A DNA stretch of 62,000 nucleotides from Chrysomallon squamiferum (GCA_012295275.1 CM022672.1:6741443-6803442), one strand, 5' to 3'. Positions 48,868 to 61,890 are shown, numbered from the stretch's first letter. Numbers and translations are program-made. The notes: generated by a model not told the origin, from the letters alone.

Positions 48868-51800
48868 TGATTATTTTAAACTATTTTTTTTACAAATATT
48901 GCAAAATGTTTTTTGACAGAAAAAAATAATAATATTAAAAATATGTAAAACATTTGCGAGATGAGTCCAGTAAGTAAATAAGCAATCTTTAATGAAAAAT
49001 AATGAAAAACGTACTCCAGGAGTACATGGAATTTGTCCAGTAATTTCACCAATCGCATCAGTGGAGGTCGTGTTGGCAAGATTATACTGAGTGTCACCCA
49101 TACTGGCAATGTAACTAGGAATACGTTAAAGAATTTGTAACCATTGGGAAAACAAAATAATGAAAATTTAAGAATGTAAATAAATGTTAAATTTGATTCC
49201 ACTGTAGGCAAGGTTTATTCATATATATATACACTAATGTTTTACAAAAGGATACACAGCTGCTGAACCATAATACACAACAATCATAACTTGAAGTAAG
49301 AATGGTATTATTGGCCAAAACAGTGTGGACATCATATATCCAATTGCTCTGTAATATAAATAATATAAGTACACAGGTATATATATATATAAGGTATGGT
49401 ATGGTATATTATACACATGATACATATATCGTTATAAAAATACATTTCAATTGTTCAAATAGAACCATACCTATTTATTGCATTATTCTACTGTTTGAAG
49501 TCAAAATTTGCAAACAAAGTTTCATTCTACAACTATATAAAGCTAAATATGTGTTGCATTAAATGCTTTATGTACGTAATAGTTTTAAAAAATAATATTA
49601 AATAAGAAACCGTAAGCATTATTAATAGTGTGTTTTCAATTAAATATATATTTTATTAATGTTAATTATAAAATAGAGCATTTTTTATGTTAACTGTACA
49701 TTTTTATTCTTATAATGAAATAATTTAACATAATTTCATATTTTATATCATAGATATTTTACTATTCCATGTAAATATTTGCTTTTCTGTTTTTGCAGAC
49801 CAAAAGATATTTATTTATGTATGTAGCGTATCTATTATATATCTAATATATAACATCAACATCAAAGAAACTTTATGTGTGTAAAAAAAGAAAACATAAA
49901 TTGCTGTTAACACACCTGCTGCCTTCTTCAATGAGTTTTATTGCGAGACGGATTCGATTGACCAAAAAGAGCAGTATAAGAACAAACAGTACGAGTATTG
50001 TAGATACCGTACAACCTGAAATAATTATAATAATAAACATATAACATTATGAGGTATGTCTTTTTAAACAGTCAAAAACATTAAAAAAAAAAAAAAAAAA
50101 TTATATACAGATATATGAAATGTAACTGAAGCACCACAATTTAAAGTTAAGAAAAATTACAAAATTACCAAAAGCCAGCCAGGTTTGTTTCAAAGAAAGG
50201 TAGTAGCTGAAGTTGAGAGCAAAGGCTTGAGAAAACCCAAATTCTGATGTAATGTTTTGATTCTTCAGTTCATAGTATCTGGTAAAACTGTAGTAGCTTC
50301 CTGAAACACAGTAAATGAACACATTATGATACTAACACATCATTGAAACAAACCAGTATTAATAAATCAGTGTATTAAATATTAAATATCTGTTAATTTA
50401 AAAACTGGTCATGATATGAGATAGGAAGCATATAATCAGGTTAACACATGCCATGATTTCTGATAAAGCAGTTGTGAGAAACTGTCTGTGATGGAACAAA
50501 TGGAAATATGAAGGCGTAGCCGTAACTACACTGAAGGCAAATGCCTTGAACTGAAATTGATGATTTTTTTTTGGATTTTTTTTATACAAAGATTTTATTT
50601 AAAAAATATAAAATATAAATTGCTAGGATCAAGGATTTTGCATCTTTCAAGTCTTAGCTTCTGTGGAAGCCTTAATAAGTCCACAGTTCCCTCGCCCAGT
50701 TTGGTTTGCCTCACTCCACTTGGCAATTAAGTGTTTCTGCTTCATTTCAAAAAGAGTCTAGTTAAGATGATGGAAAGGCATTGAAAACTGCCTGGTCTAA
50801 CCCACTGGTATTATTTTTATAGATAGCTGGTACTGAACTTATTGAAGCTTTTAAAATATGTTGAAATTTTTCATGGGTACAGTTCATTGTGATAGAGATT
50901 GGTTAGAACATTCTAGCACTGATGAATCTTATTAATAATTACCACTACAATCATCAAAAATTGTTTCTTAACTTTTGTATTAATTCCTTGCTGTTAAATG
51001 TGATTTAAAAGAGTCAGGCACTGATTATCTTACCAGCATATAACATTATCTTGATGACACAAATTCACTCACACACTTTAAAACACGACAGAAGCAAACA
51101 GGACCATTCAGACCAATAGGATTCAAATTATTAATATTTTTTGTTTTTCTTTGTGGTTCAACTTCTCTGAATTTAAGATGTTCACTTGTTTAAGACACAA
51201 TATCGATATCAGTAAGAATGTCCAGGCTCACAGAATTCAAAGAAACTGAAGTAAATTAAATTACCAAAGGCAAAGAGTGCCACAAAGGCAATCAGTGATG
51301 TCCAGACCATCACACCAACCAGCCACCGCATCAGAATGATCCACAAGAAGGAGATAGCCATAGCCATAGCCATACCACTGCAATAAACAAACAGAAACAC
51401 TGTTTTAATGTAAATTAGGGTGAAAGACGATAATGATACTGCAGTTAATACTACTGCTGTTGCTGTTACTATTGTTAATACTGCTACTAATGCTTCAGAT
51501 ATTACAACCACTGTTAACATTATACACAACTACTTTTACTGTAACTACTAATATTACGACTACTACAATTAATAATGTAATAATAATGATGATAATAATA
51601 AAAATATCAACTCATCACCAACATCAATAACTAAAAAAATTATACATTGAAATCAATTCATTTATTTGTCAAGAAAGAATTCAGTAATATACAGAAATTA
51701 AACTACTATACCAGCAGTAATTACATACATTGAAGTTTTAGATGAAAACAAACAAACAAAACAGCAACAACAACAAAAAAAATAAATAAATAAATAAATA

Positions 51801-54800
51801 ATGTTTGAAAAATAGAAACTTTTACAATTTTACAATTATAAAAGCTATGGTTTATTTTAAAATAAACTGATTTTAGAAGCTTTAACAATTTCACATAACG
51901 AATTGTGAAAATGTGTCTTATAATTAAGATAATTCTAATTTAATGAGGAAAGATTAACAGATGAACTCACATAAGCACGTAATACCAAGAGGCGGCCACA
52001 TCTTTGAAAAACATTTCACCATATTCCTTGTACTTGTAGAATTTTGCAAGTTGACTGAAAAAAAAAAAAATAACAAAAAAAATATATAAAAAAAAAAAAA
52101 ATAATAATAAATAAATTAAAAAATAATAAAAAAAAAGAAAAAGAAAAATGAAATTAATTGAATGAAATAAAAAAAAAAATATATATATATATATATAATT
52201 TAAAAAATTAATAATAATAAAAAACAAACAATTAAAATATATAATAAATAAAAAATAAAATAGAATAAAAAGGAAACTCTAAATTTAAACTAGAGCTAAA
52301 AGAAATAATAATAATAACAATAATAATAATTATAATATTATAATATAAAATAAAAATAATGATGTTAATGTTAACATGCTGATGAAGACACTAATAATTA
52401 TTATTATCATAGTAATCATAATATTTATTTAAACCAGAGACAAAATTACAGTGATAAAGGCTCCCATTTGATCTTCTACAAACATTATATATTTAATAAA
52501 AATTAATTATAAAAGATAAATAAAAGAACAACATATACTAGCATTCAACAATTGAAAAACATAACACTAAAAACTTAATTATACATATTCATTAAACGTC
52601 CCAATTACTCTAAAGATAAGACAACTGCGTAATCAAATGTATCACAATTGTTTTTTGTTTTGTTTTTTTTCATGAATTTTACTCTGTCCTCATCAACAAT
52701 GGATTAAAAAAAAAAATAATAATAATAATTTAAATGGATTTAATAATTATGCAGTTTAAAATGTGTGTTAAATAATGTGAAGCGTACACTGTGGCATTCT
52801 CCAGCAGAGTTCCGGTCACTGTCTCGTTCAGGTGGTTCACAATGGCTGTTCCATTACTTGAAACAAGTGCACTGCCCATGTCAAGAAGCTTGTTAAAAAT
52901 AGCAGGGATACATCGACTGACCACTGAAAGGGGAAAAAAAGAATAAATTAATGGACAAATGGATGAATGGATGAAAACAGATGAATAAATAAATGGATGG
53001 ATGGATGAATTAATGAATGACTGAATGGATGAATGATTAACAAATCATTAAATGTCAGACATACAGTTCTTGGACAGATGATATGAGAGAGGAAACCCAC
53101 TGTTACCACTCCATGGGTTATTCTCACTGATAAGCAAAAAGGAATATTTCATATAAACCTTCTTGTAGACAGTAAAACAAATATTAAGGCTCTTTACAAA
53201 AAACCTGATAAGTTATAAATATATATATATATATACAAGAAGTATCTATTTACTTACTTGTTTTATTTCATTTCATTTCATTTTATTTTATTATACTTTA
53301 CTTTATTTTATTTCACAGAATATGTAACTTTTTATTTGTTTTGTTTTATTTTTATTTATTATTATTTATTTTTTTAAATTTAATTTTATATATTTTTTAA
53401 TTTTTTAATTATTTTTTTATTAATTTATTTTTTACTCTACATCATGGATTAAAACAGCAGTAATAAAAGAAACTCTACATGTGTATTTTATTATCACTAA
53501 AACATCTGGTGACTAACAAATAAAACAATTCTAACTTGCTCTTTATTTACTGAGAGATGTATTCTGCATCAACTCTCAACTGTTGTATTTTTTTTTGTCA
53601 GTATGTTACTGACATTCAGACTTGCATGCAGCACACACAGACAGACACACTGAAAATGTGTATATTTATTGAAAATATATGTTTCATTTATGTATATGAT
53701 GTCATAATAGATACACACAATACACACACATATACACAAGTGTATATATATGTATGTGAGTGTATATATATATAAATATATATATATATATACATACACA
53801 CACACACATCAGTCATACATAGAACTACACAATTTCACAAAAAATACACACACACACACACACATATATATACATACATACATACATACATATATATATG
53901 CATACAGACACAAAAATACATATTCATACAGAGCTATCTTTTCTCTCATGAGTGTCATAAGTAAAACTACACAGTGTCATAACACACACACACACACACA
54001 CAAACACACATTTCTGCTGGTGGATCCGTTATAAGTTAGGTTACATAAAATAACACAAAGCTCATGGTTTAATGTTTACCAGATTTTGATTCCACATAGT
54101 AAGCAGCACAGTCCTCATTTTTGACTAGATCTTTGATGTTCCTTGTAGTCTGAAAAACATAGTTATATTTTACACATGCACACCAGCAGGCCTTCATGCA
54201 TAAAATGTTAATAAGCTGAATAACAAGTAAATATCACTGCCAAAATGCAGAAACTTGATTCACCATGGGATTGTCAATCATATATTTATGAATACATATA
54301 ATGATATATACGTATGTTTGTAGCTACTACTACAAAGCAACAATAATAGTGATGTGTAGTTACAACTAAACAATGTTAGATCCAAAACTGGGACATTTAC
54401 TGAATTTGTAACTGTGCACGCAGAAACCTAAAAATGGGACATTTACAGAATATGTAACTGTGCACGCAGAAACCTAAAAATGGGACATTTACAGAATATG
54501 TAACTGTGCACGCAGAAACCTAAAAATGGGACATTTACAGAATATGTAACTGTGTACACAGAAATTTAAAACTGGAACATTTACAGAATTATAACTGTGT
54601 ACACAAAAATCAATAAAAGACAACAAATATGATTCCTGACAAGGCTGGAAGTTCTGATTAGTTGATGTTTGTGTGATATTTAATTAGTACACATCTCCTG
54701 TATCAGACTATATTAGTATCTTACACTGCTTATCTATAACTGTTAATCCTGTGTCTGTGTGTGTGTGTGTGTGTGTGTGTAATTGTATGTATGCATGTGT

Positions 54801-57695
54801 GTATGTATGTATGTATGTATGTATGAGTGTTTTTAACTATGTGAATATGTGTGTGTGTGTATATCTGTACATGTGTATGTGTGTATATGTGTGTGTGTTT
54901 GTGTGTGTGAGTGTGTATGCAAACAGTCTGAATATACATACATTGTGTGCTTTACTACAAGCATATATGCCTGTGTGCATTAGCATTCGTATTCATTGCG
55001 GTGCTATTTAATGTTACTTCAAGTATGGCATGAACATGGTTGAACTTACATTCAAAGGTTTGATGTTGTATTTACATATCAGTTTGGAACGTTCATCCGC
55101 ATCAAATCCTGTAGCTTCCTCTTTCAGAAAGGATTCCAGAAAAACGTAATTACTGTCGGGACATTTTCTCACACAAACCTGAAATTAAAATAATGCCACA
55201 GTATAAGTTTACTTTAATGTACATTTTTAAACAGCTTAAACTGGGTTTTTTCTTTCTTTGAAAACAAAAAACAAAAAAAGAAACAAACTACAGCAATAAG
55301 TTATGTTCTGTTTTAAATTATTATTCTACTTAATAAATAAATAAATAAACCGCCACATGTAATATTCTTATTTTTCCCAAACATATAGATGGCTACATGA
55401 TCAGTTTTCATGTATCAGTTGTTTCCCATCCAGTACTTGGCTTGAAGACTGTTTTACCAAAATATATGGTGTGAAGTACTCTCATGACTAAGGGAAGGTG
55501 CTTATAAAATTTCCAGTAAGAGTAAACAATAGTTTCTATGATTACTATAGAAGAAAATGTAATCCACATGGTAAGATGTTCTCTTGCATAAATATTTTTA
55601 GAAGCAAAATATATATATATATATATATAATGACCATTAATTTTAAAATAAGCAGACATGTAGACATTCTTCAACATTATGCATCCAGGAACAGAAAATA
55701 AAGGAATATACAAACAGGTAATACTGTAAAATACATGGCAAACTCTTAGTAATAAATGTCAAATTATGTTTGAAATATGTTATAGTGAAACAGTAATAAA
55801 AGTCAAATATCTAATAGTAAAATATATCAAATACTTACATGTGTAAAAATGTCAAACCCATAGTAATAAAATCAATCCAGTTTTTTTTTAAAAATGCTTT
55901 CTGTAACCAAATTAATTTAAATTTCATCTAGTCATATTATTATATGCTACAAATTATTTGTTTTAGATGTGTTAATTTCTCCCATGAAATTTATGTCTTT
56001 AATATATAAATTTCTGCAACAATTTTTCAGATGTTAAAACCTGACTGAATGTTATTCATTAGTTAAATAAGCACAAACGTCACCCAGACTTGAGCTGTGG
56101 GTAGTATCAGACCTACATTTTTGGGGGCCCTAAAATTTTAACTCTGTTGTGGGGAGGGAATTTCGCAAGCTGCGGCGAGATATGGCAACAAGTTATCATC
56201 TTCAACAGGTTTGTTGTTCCATTACAGAATGACAATAATGTTTTTTTAACAAATCAGATTTGAATTAAAATTTTAATGCAGTCTGAACTGAAGTCACTTT
56301 TAGGGCCACTCCAGGATTAATCTTCATCAGTATGACAAAAAATCTACCCTTGCCTGCTGATACTAATACTACTTATAGTGGATAAATTATGTTAACCAAG
56401 CAAATGGACAAAATCTTTTTAATTACTCTTTTACATTAAGAAACATAATAATTTCAGCTGAGATGTAATTAATTTATACATCAAAAAGTTGTTAAGTCAG
56501 TAAGTGAAACTGATCTGAGTGTGAAATATAATTTGTATTTTATGTGTTAGAAAGGTGAGGAGAATTTAGTACAGATCATCTGAAAGAATAATAATTTGTA
56601 CACTGATACAAAGTAAGAGGAGTAACGAAAATCAATTAACATTTGACATCTGTTGTGAGTAATCAATACTAGTTAAATAATAATAATAATAATAATAATA
56701 GAAATAATAATGATGATAATGATAATGTTAATAATAATCATGATGATAATCATGATGATGATGATGATGATGAAAATTATTCTGTTAATATGATATCAAT
56801 AATAATACTATTAATGATGTTTAGTTACAAAAATATTTGGCAATAATAAGGATAATAAAAACCATACTGGTAATGTGATGTTAATAATAATTCTGGTAAT
56901 AGTGAATAATAATATTACAATTGATAATACTGATTGCAGTAATAACTCAGACAACTTCATAATGATAAAAATATTCAGTAAAACTATTTTTTTTGTTTTG
57001 TTATTATTATTTTTTTTTAATCTTTTCTAAGACAAATTCAAAGACTGCTGGAAAACAAGGCTTCAAAAAGATTAATTTTAAAAAGATTTTTCACACAATA
57101 TAAAAATAATTATATATTTGCTACATCAATATGGCAACTTTCCAAAACAATTAATTATTAATTGCCACACAATTATGTAGAGCAGATTGACATGTGCAAA
57201 TATCATCATTGTCAATACTTTCACATATCTACAGCTTATTGCAATTTCACAACAGAATGATAAATGGCTTCATAGTTGATTTTAATCAATATGATACATT
57301 AATGAATATAAAAAAAAAAAATGTTACAACAGAAACTGAAAAAATACTCAAGGTTTATGGACACATTTTTTATTATTATTAATCTGCCAGTGTTAAAATG
57401 GTGTTAATTTATCTTCTATAAAAAAGAATTATTTGCATTTAATTTTTATATCACGAATGATTTAACCACCCATTTATCCATAAACAAATGGCCATAAAAA
57501 GAAATAAAATGTAATTAAATTTTATATCAAATTAATTAACAATTGGCATATTTAAAGGTACTGCTTTTATACTGTTGAGCATAGCTGGTTATTAAAGAAA
57601 TAAGGAACTGGTTGTATTCATTATTTAAATTGTGAATTGTTTGATAAGTGGAGTAACAATTAACCACGCACACATCTATATATCTATATTTATAT

Positions 57696-57740
<45 letters not shown>

Positions 57741-59868
57741 TACATACATATGTATACACATATACACATGCACATATATAAACAAAATTCAATGAAATTG
57801 TTATTTCTGATTAGCTCTATTGACAAGTTGCACGTTTTACATGTTTTAGCATATTAAAATACCAACAGCATCAGATTTTATTTACAAATATTATCAATGT
57901 ACATGTACTGTCATTAACATAAAAAACATCAGCAGATGTTATCTGTAAAACACATTTACTGAAATTTCCTGGAAATAAAATACTGTCATCACTATATTAA
58001 CAAGGCAAATATGAATTTAATTATCTAAATGGAATTTTGATAAAAATATAGGTTGAAACTGAAGAAAACTAACAACAACAAAAATAACAAAGAAGAAGTA
58101 ATATCTGAAATCTTAAAGTTAGTGGTAGAAAACTATAACAGAAATAAAAAAATCTCTTTCAAAGAATGATGATGGTCAGTATGAATTGTATTGTAACAGG
58201 AGCAGAAAATAAAAGGTAAAGTACTAATAAAATGTATACTACTAATAAAATATATACTACTAATAGCTACAAATAAAAGGTAAAGTACTAATAAAATGTA
58301 TACTACTAATAAAATATATACTACTAATAAAATGTATACTACTAATAAAATATATACTACTAATAGCTACAAATAAAAGGTAAAGTACTAATAAAATATA
58401 TACTACTAATAAAATATATACTACTAATAGCTACACAAAAGGTAAAGTACTAATAAAATGTATACTACTAATAGCTACAAATAAAAGGTAAAGTACTAAT
58501 AAAATGTATACTACTAATAAAATATATACTACTAATAGCTACAAATAAAAGGTAAAGTACTGATAAAATGTATACTACTAATAAAATATATACTACTAAC
58601 AGCTACAAATAAAAGGTAAAGTACTGATAAAATATATATTACTAATAAAATATATACTACTAACAGCTACAAATAAAAGGTAAAGTACTAATAAAATGTG
58701 TACTACTAATAAAATGTTTACTACTAATAAAATGTCTCAGTACTGAAGTACTTACTTGTGGGGTGGGACAGCCAGTGACTATCACAGACACACCTCTCCT
58801 AGCACATTCTGTCAGATCAAAAAAGAATAAATAGGGCTTGCCCCTGAAATAATAATAATAATAATAATTATAATTAAATGAAATATTTAATTATTGATCT
58901 TACAATATTTTTTTTAACATTAGCAAGTTAATAATAATATAAGAAATAGCTTAGAGGTATGATGCATGTCTCTGTATACACAAACACATGCACACACACA
59001 TTCACAAACATTAATACTAACATACCTACAGACACAAACACATACATACTAACATCCATTACTATAACCATCATATTTCTATACCTGCAGACAGAAACAC
59101 ACACACGTACATACATGCATACATCTATAATTACATATACAAACACATTAAGTTATAAACACATCTACACATCCATATGCAATACGCACACACATACACA
59201 AACATATGAGAAACAAAGAGACAGACAGAGACAAATATCCATAAACTTCGGATATTTTGAAATTCATTTCACATTTTTCATGCTTTAATTTTAGTTCAGA
59301 ATTTAATGTATCTTACATAGATACCATTAATTTAAATTTTTTTTTTCTTTAATATATCTTAGAAGTTGCAACATACTTAAGTTCACCAAGTCCACATATA
59401 TTTCCATTCGAATCAGTAGGATAAATGAGCCGATAAGGATTTCCTCTTGCATATCCTGTAACAGAGAATAAAAATAACTATTTGATATTTTAATAGATTA
59501 CTAAAAATTAAATACAGCTAAACCATGTTTACAAGTACTTATACATAAATGTAATAAATGTTGATTAAAATGCTTTTAAATACTTTGATATGCTGTTAAA
59601 AGAACACAAACATAAATTTTAATTCAATAAATAAAACTAAAGTACTACTGTAATGTTAAGGTGATGTATACCTGTATTTAATAATAATAATAATAATAAT
59701 AATTACAATTCTAACAATAACAAACTGACAGATTTCAATTATCATAAAACATTTACATGATTTAGAATTTCCTTTTTTTAAAATCTGGGTTTTTTTTATA
59801 AACAATACTGTAATATACACAAAAATAACAAAGCTGACAATGGAATATCATTATTTTCATTACAAAAA

Positions 59869-59953
<85 letters not shown>

Positions 59954-61098
59954 TAATTCTGTGTTTTATAATAATGTAAAGGAGAAGAAATACATAACAC
60001 ACTACCAGCCAGTATGATGGTTCTGTTTACTGACTGGCAGCATGATATTTTTATACACGACAACCTTCCCATAAACAGGAATGAATTAACAAATGCATAA
60101 GATTTTTAATATTAATATTTATTAAGCATCAAACACACAATATTCCACTGATTATTATATATATATATATATGAGGATGCAAACCCCACAGCCTGTTCAA
60201 TAGACTAAATAATCACACTGATTAACAGTAACATACATCACATATGCACCTTCCAAAAAAACCCAGGTAAGCACGTACCACAACATTTAATAAATCTGTC
60301 ATGGAATGGCTGACAGATTGGGAAAATATACTTTTTTTTTTTTTTTTGACACAGTAAATAGTAATAGTTATTTTTATTAACTGCAGAGTTTTTCTGGTTT
60401 GACATGGTTTTATACATTTATATAAATTTTACACTGTGTATTCCTATTCCTGTTATACATTGTTGATAACTCAAAACAATTTTATTCATACACATTAAGG
60501 CGATCTAAAAAAAAAAATATATATATATATATGCTGTATTCGTGACTTGAGGTTGAAAATCACAAAAGGACTCTGACTCACAATAGAATCTGTTTAATAT
60601 TAATGTAGATACTTCACTTCCTTGTCTTTAGTAACAGAAATGTAACCTGATAGACCATCATGTTCTTACACAATAGATTTCTCAAAGGTCGTGGGAAAAA
60701 GTATAGTTTAAAAGTAAGAGTAGATTCAGGATTGGTAACTGGAGGTTTCCTCTCTATTGTCTGTCACATTAGTCCAATTTTTAAATGCATTTACAAATAT
60801 TCAAATATTCATTTAGTTAATAACAACACGAAGAGACTTTTCCCAGTATTTTAAGATAGTATTGCTGTTGATAATATCCGATCAAAACACGGACAGAAGA
60901 ACTACTTTCATAAAATTCTGTCCAACATGCGATACATTTGTTAATTCCTCATACCAGTTCTATCGGTCTGGGATTAAATATTTAATTCATGTGTAATAAG
61001 TTTCTTGTGTCCTCTTAAACTCACCAAATACTGAGATGATTACCATTCCAGTAACTAACACCAGAAAGAGGATGCAGCAGATGATGTCTGTACACGAT
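45709..61098 (-). CDS. SLC44: Choline transporter-like protein, SLC44 family (partial at both ends, 18 exons)
   Basis: Eighteen minus-strand exons, all bounded by GT-AG and all phase-compatible, give 590 uninterrupted residues. Family hallmarks in order: SCTDIICC before TM1; [25 protein letters not shown] in the Cys-rich extracellular loop; [65 protein letters not shown]. Three N-glycosylation sequons (NGT, NET, NAT) lie in the first large loop and NTT in a later one. The family moves choline or ethanolamine across the plasma or mitochondrial membrane; one vertebrate member carries thiamine pyrophosphate. About 700 residues are usual. The N-terminal cytosolic segment lies right of the window, and the end (roughly the last 90-100 residues, with the final membrane segments) is missing at the satellite/gap. 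It looks closer to the SLC44A2/4/5 branch than to A1, but orthology was not tested. Confidence 0.97.
46203..46276 (-). CDS. SLC44: SLC44-like visible exon 17
   Basis: 74 nt, encodes [20 protein letters not shown] then RNII. Contains the conserved IYGxNFCxxAK motif. Confidence 0.97.
46837..46906 (-). CDS. SLC44: SLC44-like visible exon 16
   Basis: 70 nt, encodes [20 protein letters not shown] then YIM. It is the Cys-rich cytosolic motif followed by the invariant NAYIM. Confidence 0.97.
47127..47255 (-). CDS. SLC44: SLC44-like visible exon 15
   Basis: 129 nt, encodes [20 protein letters not shown] then [20 protein letters not shown] and [13 protein letters not shown] is conserved in the family. 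Confidence 0.96.
47415..47583. repeat. (TTA)n tract in an SLC44-like intron
   Basis: TTA with a CAT run at 47500-47516; about 160 bp upstream (gene 5' side) of the 47127-47255 exon. Confidence 0.96.
48066..48242 (-). CDS. SLC44: SLC44-like visible exon 14 (family core)
   Basis: 177 nt, encodes [40 protein letters not shown] and [18 protein letters not shown]. [21 protein letters not shown] is the most diagnostic SLC44 motif. Confidence 0.98.
48731..48783 (-). CDS. SLC44: SLC44-like visible exon 13
   Basis: 53 nt, encodes [17 protein letters not shown]. The shortest exon; it links the loop to the next membrane segment. Confidence 0.9.
49015..49114 (-). CDS. SLC44: SLC44-like visible exon 12
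   Basis: 100 nt, encodes [20 protein letters not shown] then [13 protein letters not shown]. It is an extracellular loop with an NTT sequon. Confidence 0.92.
49256..49348 (-). CDS. SLC44: SLC44-like visible exon 11 (TM5)
   Basis: 93 nt, encodes [20 protein letters not shown] then [10 protein letters not shown]. The downstream donor (GTAAAA) was rejected in favour of GTATCC because only the latter joins in frame to [11 protein letters not shown]. Confidence 0.92.
49916..50015 (-). CDS. SLC44: SLC44-like visible exon 10 (TM4)
   Basis: 100 nt, encodes [20 protein letters not shown] then [12 protein letters not shown]. The RIRLAIxLIxEGSR motif is a strong family marker. Confidence 0.96.
50169..50300 (-). 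CDS. SLC44: SLC44-like visible exon 9
   Basis: 132 nt, encodes [20 protein letters not shown] then [20 protein letters not shown] and LAF. It is a loop followed by the start of TM4. Confidence 0.94.
51265..51377 (-). CDS. SLC44: SLC44-like visible exon 8 (TM2-TM3)
   Basis: 113 nt, encodes [20 protein letters not shown] then [17 protein letters not shown]. The LxRxLxGxMVW pattern is typical of the family. GGCTATGGCTATGGCTAT is a small internal repeat giving AMAMA. Confidence 0.96.
51971..52054 (-). CDS. SLC44: SLC44-like visible exon 7
   Basis: 84 nt, encodes [20 protein letters not shown] then ASWYYVL, ending at the conserved SWYY before TM2. Confidence 0.95.
52060..52345. repeat. A-rich low-complexity block
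   Basis: A-runs mixed with AAT and TA directly after the acceptor side of exon 51971-52054. No element was recognised. Confidence 0.85.
52788..52923 (-). CDS. SLC44: SLC44-like visible exon 6 (glycosylated loop)
   Basis: 136 nt, encodes [20 protein letters not shown] then [20 protein letters not shown] and ENATV. Carries the conserved RCIP and three N-x-S/T sequons. Of two possible donors, the one giving GCCACAGT|GTACG was chosen because only it joins in frame with the next exon. Confidence 0.93.
53700..53905. repeat. TA/CA/CATA mixed tract
   Basis: Short CA, TA and CATA runs in the intron between SLC44-like visible exons 5 and 6. Confidence 0.88.
54080..54149 (-). CDS. SLC44: SLC44-like visible exon 5
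   Basis: 70 nt, encodes [20 protein letters not shown] then SKS. Contains the conserved C-A-x-Y segment of the extracellular loop. Confidence 0.93.
54383..54610. repeat. 46-bp minisatellite in an SLC44-like intron
   Basis: GGACATTT anchors at 54391, 54437, 54483 and 54529, with a diverged fifth at 54574. The unit contains GGGACATTTACAGAATATGT and AACTGTGCACGCAGAAACCT. Confidence 0.95.
54755..54915. repeat. TG/TATG mixed tract
   Basis: GT run at 54755-54780 and ATGT runs to 54915, in the intron between visible exons 4 and 5. Confidence 0.9.
55050..55178 (-). CDS. SLC44: SLC44-like visible exon 4
   Basis: 129 nt, 43 codons, encodes [20 protein letters not shown] then [20 protein letters not shown] and [11 protein letters not shown] continues the conserved PTPQxCVxKCPD motif across the junction. 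Confidence 0.95.
55179..58755 (-). other. Long SLC44-like intron with minisatellite and TE-like patch
   Basis: 3,577 nt. Contains AAT/GAT-type runs (about 56676-56950), a TA/CA tract (57690-57741), a less A+T-rich patch at about 56090-56345 that may be an old mobile-element remnant, and the 18/28-bp minisatellite. No exon was recognised. Confidence 0.7.
58217..58737. repeat. Two-component 18-bp / 28-bp minisatellite
   Basis: Built from an 18-bp unit (TAAAATGTATACTACTAA or its ATATATAC variant) and a 28-bp unit (TAGCTACAAATAAAAGG then TAAAGTACTAA), arranged mostly as one to four 18-mers followed by one 28-mer. It ends about 18 bp from the 5' splice site of the 58756-58843 exon. Confidence 0.95.
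58756..58843 (-). CDS. SLC44: SLC44-like visible exon 3
   Basis: 88 nt, encodes [20 protein letters not shown] then IVTGCPTPQ. Its 5' splice site sits less than 20 bp from an 18/28-bp minisatellite. Confidence 0.95.
59377..59455 (-). CDS. SLC44: SLC44-like visible exon 2
   Basis: 79 nt, encodes [20 protein letters not shown] then GLGEL. YPTDSxGxxCG is a family hallmark at the start of the extracellular loop. Confidence 0.95.
59456..61024 (-). other. SLC44-like intron between visible exons 1 and 2
   Basis: 1,569 nt. Contains ATT tract 59875-59955, short TA runs and T-runs. Nothing coding was recognised. Confidence 0.75.
59875..59955. repeat. (ATT)n microsatellite
   Basis: CATTAT then pure ATT triplets to 59955. 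Confidence 0.96.
61025..61098 (-). CDS. SLC44: SLC44-like visible exon 1 (TM1)
   Basis: 74 nt. Its first base completes a codon from an unseen upstream exon. Encodes [20 protein letters not shown] and ISVF, the conserved CTD motif and first membrane segment. Confidence 0.95.
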
Positions 61099-61309
61099 CT
61101 GAAAGCAAATGTAATAATATTAAAACAACAACAACAACAATATTAATAATAATAATAATAAAAAATAAAATAAATGTACACTTAATGAAAATATATATAC
61201 TTTATAAATATACATTAGATTTATTAAATTTATATTAAGCACACAGTGTATTAAAATATTAAATATTTTAAAAACTGTTGGGTCCATTAAGATATAAAAT
61301 GTTACATAC

Positions 61310-61530
61310 ATTTTAAAATATAAGAAGTTCTAAAAGCTGTTACATACATATTCAAAATATATATATTTTTTAAAGTGTTACATGTATTAATTATATAATC
61401 ATTTCTACAAAATGTTATATACATATTAAAATATAATAAGTTCTAAAAACTGTTACGTACATATTACAACATAAAACGTTCTAAAAACTGTTACGTACAT
61501 ATTACAACATAAAACGTTCTAAAAACTGTG
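61310..61530. repeat. 38-bp minisatellite in the SLC44-like 5' intron
   Basis: Three good copies begin TTCTAAAAACTG at 61441, 61479 and 61517; earlier diverged copies start near 61328. The unit also contains TTACGTACATATTACAACAT. Confidence 0.8.
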
Positions 61531-61880
61531 CATATAGGTGGAAATCATATTAATGTTAAGTTCATGGGAACTGGGTGAATGAGAAACAGATGATCAAGAT
61601 AAAATTACTACAACTGACATTGCAGTGTTAGAAAACAAAGTAAATGGTAGCCTATGACATAAACGTAATGTAAACAGAGAAACGTGTGAAAATATTTTAC
61701 TTGTTGCACAGATCTTGAAGCTGAATGTAGTGTGTTTATCAGATCTGCTTTTTATTACTAGACATTTGCAACACTTTTAACTTCACATATTTACTACAGG
61801 AACACACAGACATATACATACAAATATATATCTATACACACACGCATGTATGTATGTAAATATATATATATGTATGTGTA

Positions 61881-61890
61881 TGTGTGTATA

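Noticed and set aside
49246-49255. Alternative donor GTAAAA extending the SLC44-like exon by ten bases
   Set aside because: It would put the next exon out of frame and lose the conserved AAVYIAS join.
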